Assembly (NCBI GenBank): GCA_028694715.1
Contig: JAQVKJ010000122.1
Location: forward strand, 1 to 5,162
Reading direction: 5' to 3'
Origin: Weeksellaceae bacterium
Lineage (GTDB): Bacteria > Bacteroidota > Bacteroidia > Flavobacteriales > Weeksellaceae
DNA length: 5,162 nt
Part shown: piece by piece, positions 1-4,951 of the stretch
Position numbering within the stretch: the first letter of the stretch is position 1
Layout: each line of letters begins with the position of its first letter
Translations under genes and position numbers: made by a program
The notes under the pieces: generated by a model
Told to the model about the DNA's origin: nothing
Seen by the model: only the letters and a program-made list of their open reading frames with translations
Database searches by the model: none

Positions 1-1958
1 GGATAAACGGTGATACCGTTGCTGTCGCTCACTTCTTCCAGACCCATCAATCCGCAGTCTACGGTGGCTTCCCATCCGTAAGCTACTCCTGTACCGTCAG
101 AAACGAATTTGATGGTGATGGCTCCCGAACTGTGGGTGGATTGGAACTCAGGACCGGGATTATTGTTGCCGGTGATTGTTCCGCCGGGGAACAAATCAGA
201 ACTGGTGCTGTCTCCGTCATAAACATACATAAAGTCTGAGTTGGTCTGCAAACCGATTCTTGCAAAACTCAATTTCACTTTTTCGCCTGCAGAACCAGGG
301 TGGAAAGTTTTCACAAATTCTTGGTTTGGACCATAGTTGCCATTGGGACCGCCTGTATCTGTAAACTGGGTGCCGTCGCAGAAGTTACCGCTGAGAACAA
401 TGGTCTTTTTGCCGGCGCCTTTTGAGCCGTCTTCACAGACATTCACCACATATACTTCATAGTATTTGTTGTCGTCCAGTCCGGTGATATTGAAACTGTT
501 TGATGAAGTGCTTGTCCATCCGCTGTTACCGGGATCTGTACCGAATTCCACAGCTTTGTATTCCCACAAGCTGGAATTGTTGTCCGTTACATTGATGGTT
601 ACATCATTGGCGTTCAGATAAGTTACTTCAAGTTTTTGAATGGCGTATGTACAAACTTCGGGAGGTGTGGTACAATCGGTACCCAGACAAGCCGCAGCCT
701 CCACTGTATTTCTAATCAGCTGGGCGGGCTGAGGACCGAATCCGTTGTTGAAGTTAATGCCCACTCCACCAATCAAATGACAGTAACTCATGATGGTTCC
801 ACCATTCTCAGGAAGTGGTGCATTACAACCCTCGCCGTATCCTGCCGCAGGACCACAACCGTCAATCGCTGTGTTATTTCCGTTCCATGCACACGCATGT
901 GTATGTGGTGAACCCAACGAGTGTCCCATTTCGTGGGTCATTGCCATAATGGTCCATGAATAGGTAGGAACATTGGCATAAGCAATGTTAATGCCTGAGT
1001 ATGCATAATTGTAATTTGTACAAAGTGAATTCAGGTAGGCAACACTGGTGGTGCTCGGTATATTAACCAAATGTGCAAGGTCAGCGTCGAATTCGGTACC
1101 CGAGGTTCTGAAACTATCAAGATTCTGACCGTAGCTTCCGGTATAAGGATCTTGATAAGTCCAAATTCTTACTTGATTCAATGCTACATCGATATCGTCG
1201 TTGCCATAGAGGGTGCCGATGTTGTTTTGAACACCGGTGATCCAGTTCAGCGCAGAGGCCACAGAACCAAATGAATTAAATACCTTATAAGTAAGTTCAT
1301 AATAAATTCTCACACATCTGGTGGTTTCTGGTCCCATCTCCACACTGGGGTCATGGCTGATCTGATCCATGATTTGATGATTGTATTCCAACTCATCCAC
1401 CGCACAACTAAAAGGATTTTCGCCCAATAGATTCACATCCGAATAAGTGATGAAATCCTGTTGGTCAACCGATTTTCCGAGTACGATGTTTCCGTCTGCG
1501 TGTGTAGAAATCACACCGATGACATTGTCTTCAAAAAAGCTGATGGCTACCAGCGATGTATAATCGCCTTGCACGATGCCTCTATAATATTGACCGGGTG
1601 TATAATCCAATGGATTGCCACTCTCGTCAGTCGCGAAGAAAGTATCAGTCATCGGGTTGTGTTTGTACAATTGTACGGGCAATTCCTTGCTTTGATAAGG
1701 GATGCTCACCGAAATCAGCTCAGGCGCATCGGTCATGATGCCATCCAATGCCGAAGCATTCATTTTCAAGACCGTTACATCGGTAGCAGATTCCTCGTAT
1801 TTGCTGCTTTTGTTGTCGTTACTTTTGGTAAACAATTCGTAGTGATTGAATTGTCTCTTGGCCGTCATTAATTCTTGTACTTTTTGTGATACCGAGCCGA
1901 TTTGTCCGAACGCCAATGCCGAACATATTAGCAGTATCAAAAAATTAAGTTTCCTCAT
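1..1958 (-). CDS. Secreted reprolysin-like (M12B-type) zinc metalloprotease with FnIII and CUB domains, partial at C-terminus
   Basis: This frame is open for 652 codons from ATG 1958 to the window edge, and the stop lies outside. Residues 1-18 are a signal peptide (MRK, hydrophobic core, AFG before Q19). A propeptide-like region of about 170 residues follows; its only cysteine, C185, is a possible cysteine switch. The catalytic domain spans roughly 210-420. It has the metzincin zinc motif HEMGHSLGSPH (H342, H346 and H352 as ligands, E343 as catalytic base), followed by THAC and a Met-turn at M390 (TIMSYC). A fibronectin-III-like domain covers about 430-525. A CUB-like domain covers about 526-635 (NYGPNQ, VYDGD, VSDGTGVAYGW, closing Cys). 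The last residues, SDSNGITVYP, match the start of a type IX secretion sorting domain (usually VYPNP). I infer an exported, surface-bound or released protease that digests extracellular protein. The start has an A-rich context (ACAAAAGAA) and a -7 box 34 bp upstream. Family assignment is firm; the substrate is unknown. Confidence 0.93.
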   Translation of the reverse strand, partial: MRKLNFLILLICSALAFGQIGSVSQKVQELMTAKRQFNHYELFTKSNDNKSSKYEESATDVTVLKMNASALDGIMTDAPELISVSIPYQSKELPVQLYKHNPMTDTFFATDESGNPLDYTPGQYYRGIVQGDYTSLVAISFFEDNVIGVISTHADGNIVLGKSVDQQDFITYSDVNLLGENPFSCAVDELEYNHQIMDQISHDPSVEMGPETTRCVRIYYELTYKVFNSFGSVASALNWITGVQNNIGTLYGNDDIDVALNQVRIWTYQDPYTGSYGQNLDSFRTSGTEFDADLAHLVNIPSTTSVAYLNSLCTNYNYAYSGINIAYANVPTYSWTIMAMTHEMGHSLGSPHTHACAWNGNNTAIDGCGPAAGYGEGCNAPLPENGGTIMSYCHLIGGVGINFNNGFGPQPAQLIRNTVEAAACLGTDCTTPPEVCTYAIQKLEVTYLNANDVTINVTDNNSSLWEYKAVEFGTDPGNSGWTSTSSNSFNITGLDDNKYYEVYVVNVCEDGSKGAGKKTIVLSGNFCDGTQFTDTGGPNGNYGPNQEFVKTFHPGSAGEKVKLSFARIGLQTNSDFMYVYDGDSTSSDLFPGGTITGNNNPGPEFQSTHSSGAITIKFVSDGTGVAYGWEATVDCGLMGLEEVSDSNGITVY

Positions 1959-1991
1959 TTCTTTTGTGTTAATTATTAATTTACTAATCGC

Positions 1992-1999
1992 CAAAGATA
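1992..1999 (-). promoter_or_regulatory. Bacteroidota -7 box for the metalloprotease gene
   Basis: Read on the minus strand this is TATCTTTG, a full match to the Bacteroidota housekeeping consensus TAnnTTTG. It would start transcription near 1986 and give a leader of about 28 nt before ATG 1958. I see no TTTG-type -33 element at the usual 17-23 bp spacing, so the promoter is either weak or helped by an activator. Confidence 0.5.
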
Positions 2000-2014
2000 A
2001 TTAAATAATATCAA

Positions 2015-2022
2015 TAATTTTG
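2015..2022 (+). promoter_or_regulatory. Bacteroidota -7 box for the FAD oxidoreductase gene
   Basis: TAATTTTG matches TAnnTTTG and ends six bases before ATG 2029. The expected transcription start is therefore at or within a few bases of the start codon, which implies a leaderless or nearly leaderless mRNA. No clear -33 element is seen. It lies back-to-back with the opposing protease box at 1992-1999, so the two promoters share one 70-bp gap. Confidence 0.45.
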
Positions 2023-2028
2023 TAGGCA

Positions 2029-3090
2029 ATGTTAAAACTTGATTATTTGATTATCGGGCAGGGTGTAGCTGGCAGTTGTCTGGCACTCAAACTCATTCGT
2101 CAAAAAAAAAGCTTCTTGCTCATCGATGAAGACAAGCACAAGGCCTCCAAAGTTGCCGTTGGAATCTTCAATCCGGTGGTGCTGAAACGATTCGCCCCGA
2201 TCTGGGATGCAGAAGCCCAACTCAATTGGCTGTACCGATATTTTGGCGATTTTGAAAAGCTACTCGGCCAATCTTTTATCAGCGAACTGCCCGTCTATAG
2301 GATTTTTAAACAAGCCGAAGAAATCCCGGTATGGAAGAGAAAATCAAAAAACGAAGCACTCGCAACCTTCATTCAAGCCCAAATCATTCATACGAAACAT
2401 CCCGGAATTTCTACCCCCTTCGGTTATGCCAAAGTCAAAAAGAGTGGTAGAATTCGGCTAAAGGAATGTTTGCAGTTTTTTAAACAATTCCTGATCGAAC
2501 AAAACCTATACTTGCAACAAAGATTTGATTACGATTTGCTCAAAATGAAGAACCAACGAATGGTTTACAAAGATATTACGGCCGAAAGAATTGTTTTCTG
2601 CGAAGGCTTCGGGCTGAAATCAAATCCTTTGTTTAATTACTTACCGCTGATTGGTGTCAAAGGAGAAGTGCTGAAAATAAAAACTGACGGCCCGGTATTC
2701 CCCGCCGTTTGGAAGGCATTTAACTTTCTGCTCCCTGACGATGAAGAACATTGCTATACCGCTTCCACTTATGACCGAGACGATTTGACACCTGAGCCTA
2801 CCGAGAATGGGAAACGACAAATACTGAAGCACCTAAAAGAAATTTATACCGGAGATTTTGAAGTCATCGAACATACCGCCGGCATCCGGCCAACGGTCAT
2901 CGACAGAAGGCCTTTGATTGGAGAACACCCCGAATGGAAAAATGTTTTCTTACTCAACGGAATGGGTACCCGAGGGACACTGCTCGCACCCAGAATGACC
3001 GAATTTCTGTACGATTTTATGGAACATCAAAAACCCATACCCGCAGAAGCCGACCTTCGTCGTTTTGATAAACTGTATTACAAAAATTAG
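2029..3090 (+). CDS. FAD-dependent oxidoreductase of the DAO (D-amino-acid oxidase/glycine oxidase-like) family
   Basis: The protein has 353 residues and is complete. Its N-terminus is a Rossmann beta-alpha-beta FAD site: LDYLIIGQGVAGSCLA with G10, G12 and G15, then the acidic end of the second strand at D33/E34, which contacts the FAD ribose. A second family motif, SKVAVGIFNPVVLKR (about 40-54), follows. The C-terminus carries the typical DAO block HTAGIRPTVIDRRPLIG (from H282) and LNGMGTRGTLLAP (G311-G316), which closes over the flavin. Family members oxidise amines or amino acids with FAD; the closest architecture is glycine oxidase or the C-terminal half of MnmC. No MnmC methyltransferase half is present. 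The substrate cannot be read from sequence. No signal peptide is seen, so it should be cytoplasmic. It is monocistronic, divergent from the protease and convergent with the membrane protein gene. ATG 2029 is preferred because the GxGxxG fold begins right after it. Confidence 0.88.
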   Translation: MLKLDYLIIGQGVAGSCLALKLIRQKKSFLLIDEDKHKASKVAVGIFNPVVLKRFAPIWDAEAQLNWLYRYFGDFEKLLGQSFISELPVYRIFKQAEEIPVWKRKSKNEALATFIQAQIIHTKHPGISTPFGYAKVKKSGRIRLKECLQFFKQFLIEQNLYLQQRFDYDLLKMKNQRMVYKDITAERIVFCEGFGLKSNPLFNYLPLIGVKGEVLKIKTDGPVFPAVWKAFNFLLPDDEEHCYTASTYDRDDLTPEPTENGKRQILKHLKEIYTGDFEVIEHTAGIRPTVIDRRPLIGEHPEWKNVFLLNGMGTRGTLLAPRMTEFLYDFMEHQKPIPAEADLRRFDKLYYKN

Positions 3091-3107
3091 CAGGATTGAC
3101 TTGCTAA
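3082..3107 (-). terminator. Small intrinsic terminator between convergent genes
   Basis: TTAGCA (3087-3092) pairs with TGCTAA (3102-3107) around an 8-9 nt loop. Read on the minus strand the stem is followed directly by TTTTT (3086-3082), so it best fits termination of the small membrane protein gene. In the plus direction no T-tract follows at once, so it is a poor terminator for the oxidoreductase. The stem is only six A/T-rich pairs, hence the moderate confidence. Both genes' TAG stop codons lie inside its arms. Confidence 0.45.
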
Positions 3108-3493
3108 AACCCAAAAAACTTTTTTCGTCTCGGAGGTCCGTCATCTTTGTAGAATTCAAGCAGATAAAGCATGGCACAGCCTGCTACAAACGACCAAACA
3201 TGGTCAAAATCAAATTCACTGCCCAACAATACTTCAAACAAATCCCAATCGGCAGCCCAACCCGAAGTCTTGGTAATTTCAAGTGCCAATGCCAGTATTC
3301 CCGAAAGGAAAATGCTGAGTTTTTTATTGGCTGGCACAAACGACTGTATCAGACAATAAATCAATGCGACGAGCATCACATTGGCTGCACTTCGATTGAA
3401 GGCAGGATCCCGCACCAGAAAATATAACAGCAACAAGGCCAACAGCAAAGCTGCCGAACAAAGTCCGTATTTTTTGTTGAAATTCATTTTCAT
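3104..3493 (-). CDS. Small integral membrane protein, DUF2809-like
   Basis: This is a complete 129-residue protein with four likely transmembrane helices at about 9-27, 37-54, 58-76 and 97-114, and a basic tail (PPRRKKFFGF) probably on the cytoplasmic side. An acidic residue in a membrane segment (E72, in ALEITK), the loop LLGSEFDFDHVW and a last helix starting near a glycine resemble the DUF2809 family, whose members are small four-helix proteins of about this length and unknown function. The match is from memory of the family pattern, not from a search. It is a gene rather than a shadow because the hydrophobic segments are evenly spaced and it fills the space between two other genes without overlap. 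ATG 3493 is used; a second ATG at 3487 is equally possible. It diverges from beta-phosphoglucomutase across a 63-bp gap with a strong inverted repeat. Confidence 0.75.
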   Translation of the reverse strand: MKMNFNKKYGLCSAALLLALLLLYFLVRDPAFNRSAANVMLVALIYCLIQSFVPANKKLSIFLSGILALALEITKTSGWAADWDLFEVLLGSEFDFDHVWSFVAGCAMLYLLEFYKDDGPPRRKKFFGF

Positions 3494-3501
3494 TCCTTAA
3501 A

Positions 3502-3528
3502 AGTAAGCATTTTGTAGAAATGCTTACT
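3502..3528. repeat. Perfect 11-bp inverted repeat in the divergent gap (operator or 5' UTR hairpin)
   Basis: AGTAAGCATTT (3502-3512), a five-base spacer TGTAG, and AAATGCTTACT (3518-3528) form a perfect inverted repeat. It lies 8 bp upstream of the membrane protein start and 28 bp upstream of the beta-phosphoglucomutase start. No T-tract follows on either strand, so it is not a normal terminator. It could be a binding site for a dimeric regulator controlling both genes, or an RNA hairpin in the membrane protein leader. Confidence 0.6.
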
Positions 3529-3541
3529 GAGAAATTTATCG

Positions 3542-3549
3542 TAAATTCG
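3542..3549 (+). promoter_or_regulatory. Candidate -7 box for the beta-phosphoglucomutase/NlpE operon
   Basis: TAAATTCG matches TAnnTTTG at all but one position and ends seven bases before ATG 3557, almost the same spacing as the box in front of the oxidoreductase gene. If used, the transcript would be nearly leaderless. The TTTG at 3511-3514 is too far upstream (27 bp) for a normal -33 element. This is a weak candidate. Confidence 0.25.
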
Positions 3550-3556
3550 AAAACCG

Positions 3557-4213
3557 ATGATACAATGTTTTATTTTTGATTTGGACGGAGTGCTGGTCAA
3601 TACTTCGATTTACCATTTCCGGGCTTGGCAGAAAATTGCGCTACAATTAAACATTCCTTTTACGGAAGCCGACAATGAACGGCTCAAAGGTCTCAGCAGG
3701 GAAGACTCACTCCAGACTTTGCTCCAGGTCGGTGGAATGAGCATTGGCCAGGAGGAAGCCGAAGCGCTGTTGAATCAAAAAAACCGCATCTATCTTGATT
3801 TGATTGCTCAGATAGATGAAAGTGCGGTACTGCCTGGCGTAAGAATTGTCCTCAGCCGGTTGAAGCAATCGGCTTGCCCCTTGGTGTTGGCCTCATCGAG
3901 TAAAAATGCAAAATTTGTGATACAGAAAACCGGGCTTGAAGATTTTTTTAACGAAGTGGTGGACGGCCATCAAATTTCTAAACCCAAACCCAATCCGGAA
4001 ATCTTTCTGACGGCAGCCTTTTTGGCCGGCGTCCAAGCCAAAAATTGTCTGGTGTTTGAAGACGCTGCGGCAGGGGTGAAAGCCGCAAAGTCCGCAGGCA
4101 TGCGCTGCATTGGTATAGGTGAAAAAGAGCCGCTGAAAGAGGCCGATTTTGTTTTCTCCGACTTCACTCGGTTCAGCCCTGAAATTCTTTTTGAATTGTA
4201 TCGTTCGGTATGA
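3557..4213 (+). CDS. pgmB: Beta-phosphoglucomutase (HAD superfamily)
   Basis: This complete 218-residue HAD-family enzyme should interconvert beta-glucose 1-phosphate and glucose 6-phosphate through beta-glucose 1,6-bisphosphate in the cytoplasm. Motif I is FDLDGVLVNT, with nucleophile D8, acid/base D10 and T16. It is followed by YHFRAW, whose H20 is the residue that marks beta-phosphoglucomutases. The cap domain has the signature LKGLSREDSL (K44, R48, S51). Motif II is LASSSKNA (S113/S114, K116, N117), motif III is K142 in SKPKPNP, and motif IV is E168-D169, which binds magnesium. All catalytic residues align with the Lactococcus enzyme, and the length is normal. The family usually serves maltose, trehalose or kojibiose phosphorylase (GH65), but no such gene is in this window. 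It is probably the first gene of a two-gene operon with the NlpE-like lipoprotein. Confidence 0.9.
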   Translation: MIQCFIFDLDGVLVNTSIYHFRAWQKIALQLNIPFTEADNERLKGLSREDSLQTLLQVGGMSIGQEEAEALLNQKNRIYLDLIAQIDESAVLPGVRIVLSRLKQSACPLVLASSSKNAKFVIQKTGLEDFFNEVVDGHQISKPKPNPEIFLTAAFLAGVQAKNCLVFEDAAAGVKAAKSAGMRCIGIGEKEPLKEADFVFSDFTRFSPEILFELYRSV

Positions 4214-4250
4214 AAATTGACTGTACAGCTACCAAATTAAACACAAAATC

Positions 4251-4703
4251 ATGTACAAAAGCTTATTGTTGACCGCATTCGCAGTCTTGTTTATGACAAA
4301 TTGCAATTCAACCAAAGAAGAAAGTTTGACCCGCCCGGAAGCGGACACTACAGTAGATGAAACTGCCCCGGACATGCACAACGCACAGAATTCACTCGAT
4401 TATACAGGTGTTTATAAAGGAATACTTCCATGCGCCGATTGCGAAGGAATTGATACAGAAATCACACTCAATCCAGATGAAACTTATGAGACAAAGTACA
4501 TCTATTTGGGCAAGGACAACAAGGTTTTCGAAGATATAGGAAGCTATGAATGGCTCGAAGACGGAACCCGCATCATTTTGGAAAATGTGGATTCAGGCAC
4601 AGAATATTATTTTGTGGCAGAAAACCAACTCATTAAACTCGATATGCAAGGCAACAAAATTACCGGACCTAATGAGAAAAATTATGTTTTGACGAAGCAA
4701 TAA
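4251..4703 (+). CDS. NlpE-like N-terminal-domain lipoprotein
   Basis: This is a complete 150-residue protein. A lipoprotein signal peptide (MYKSLLLTAFAVLFMTN) ends at C18; the lipobox MTNC is atypical, with Asn at -1. Right after it comes NSTKEES, whose K-E-E fits the K-(D/E)2 surface-export signal known from Bacteroidota lipoproteins, so the protein may face outward. An acidic, flexible linker (about 22-48) leads to one NlpE N-terminal-type domain (about 50-149). This begins YTGVYKGILPCADCEGI with the C61-x-x-C64 motif, followed by short beta strands (ITLNPDETYE, IGSYEWLEDG, IILEN, YYFVAENQLIKLD) and ends NYVLTKQ. E. coli NlpE is an outer-membrane lipoprotein linked to Cpx envelope stress signalling and copper; here only the first domain exists, so the role is not settled. 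It starts 37 bp after pgmB with no clear promoter between them, suggesting co-transcription. Confidence 0.85.
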   Translation: MYKSLLLTAFAVLFMTNCNSTKEESLTRPEADTTVDETAPDMHNAQNSLDYTGVYKGILPCADCEGIDTEITLNPDETYETKYIYLGKDNKVFEDIGSYEWLEDGTRIILENVDSGTEYYFVAENQLIKLDMQGNKITGPNEKNYVLTKQ

Positions 4704-4713
4704 GAACAGACTT

Positions 4714-4729
4714 TGGCACGCCCTTTGCA
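4714..4729 (+). promoter_or_regulatory. Sigma-54 (RpoN) -24/-12 promoter
   Basis: TGGCACG (4714-4720), four bases CCCT, then TTGCA (4725-4729) matches the sigma-54 consensus TGGCACG-N4-TTGCW at every fixed position. With GC at -13/-12 (4727-4728), transcription would start near 4740. It begins ten bases past the lipoprotein stop and points at a small hairpin-plus-terminator unit rather than directly at a coding start. A sigma-54 promoter needs an AAA+ activator bound upstream, and no activator gene is visible in this window. Confidence 0.7.
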
Positions 4730-4739
4730 ATAGGGTAAG

Positions 4740-4816
4740 AGGAATTTAGTAAAATAAATTGTCCTCATGTGTTAATTAAGATAGGAAAGCCCGTATTTGC
4801 GGGCTTTTTTATTTTT
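4740..4816 (+). ncRNA. Predicted sigma-54-dependent small RNA, about 77 nt
   Basis: This call is an inference from three linked signals. A consensus sigma-54 promoter predicts a start at about 4740. A 5' hairpin begins right there (4739-4766): GAGGA-ATTTA pairs with TAAAT-TG-TCCTC around the loop GTAAAA, ten pairs with a two-base bulge. A strong intrinsic terminator closes the unit at 4786-4816. The 19-nt linker between the two stems (4767-4785) would be single-stranded and free to pair with target mRNAs. The only reading frame is ATG-TGT-TAA at 4767, so no protein is likely. The alternative is that the terminator belongs to the pgmB/lipoprotein operon and the unit is a transcribed leader or tail. 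The target is unknown. Confidence 0.5.
4786..4816 (+). terminator. Strong rho-independent terminator
   Basis: AAAGCCCG (4786-4793) and CGGGCTTT (4800-4807) form a perfect eight-pair stem with loop TATTTG, followed by TTT, A and TTTTT. It works on the plus strand and would end both read-through from the pgmB/lipoprotein operon and the predicted small RNA. It also insulates radC from upstream transcription. Confidence 0.92.
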
Positions 4817-4824
4817 CATTTCCT

Positions 4825-4886
4825 AAGAACCGTTCACAGTTTTCCACAGTTTTATTTTTGATTTCAAAAACTACTTTTCGGTTCTT
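4825..4886 (+). promoter_or_regulatory. radC upstream region: -7 box within nested inverted repeats
   Basis: AAGAACCG (4825-4832) and CGGTTCTT (4879-4886) are perfect complements 46 bp apart. Between them lie a tandem CACAGTTTT pair (4835-4843 and 4845-4853), a TAnnTTTG match (TATTTTTG, 4853-4860) and a short inner hairpin, TTTTTG-ATTT-CAAAAA (4855-4870), that overlaps the box. Transcription from the box would start near 4867 and give a leader of about 85 nt to radC. No -33 element is clear. Other near-matches (TACTTTTC at 4872, TAACTTTA at 4918) could serve instead. Confidence 0.35.
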
Positions 4887-4951
4887 CCAGCTTTTTTTCG
4901 ATTCTTTTTATTTTTATTAACTTTATCCTTTTCAAGTCTTTAACAGAAAAC

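Noticed and set aside
1461..1871. Plus-strand 136-codon open frame
   Set aside because: It is wholly antisense to the signal peptide and propeptide of the metalloprotease, has no recognisable motif, and the minus-strand frame is continuous with a firm domain architecture.
3065..3427. Plus-strand 120-codon open frame overlapping the end of the oxidoreductase
   Set aside because: It overlaps the oxidoreductase and is antisense to the membrane protein gene. Its translation is a mixture of basic and polar residues without domain features, while the minus strand gives a regular four-helix membrane protein.
4221..4228. Palindrome CTGTACAG in the pgmB-lipoprotein gap
   Set aside because: Eight bases is common by chance, and no promoter element accompanies it.
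4767..4775. Mini-ORF ATG-TGT-TAA within the predicted small RNA
   Set aside because: Two codons are too few to argue for a product, and there is no ribosome-binding context beyond chance.
4840..4848. TTTTCCACA, resembling a DnaA box (TTWTNCACA)
   Set aside because: A single box beside a poor second copy is not an origin. No box cluster, dnaA/dnaN genes or clear unwinding element is present, and it is explained as part of the CACAGTTTT tandem pair.
4714..4951. Sigma-54 promoter as the direct promoter of radC
   Set aside because: A strong terminator at 4786-4816 lies between them and radC begins over 200 bp downstream, with its own -7 box candidate. It would need anti-termination, for which I see no signal.
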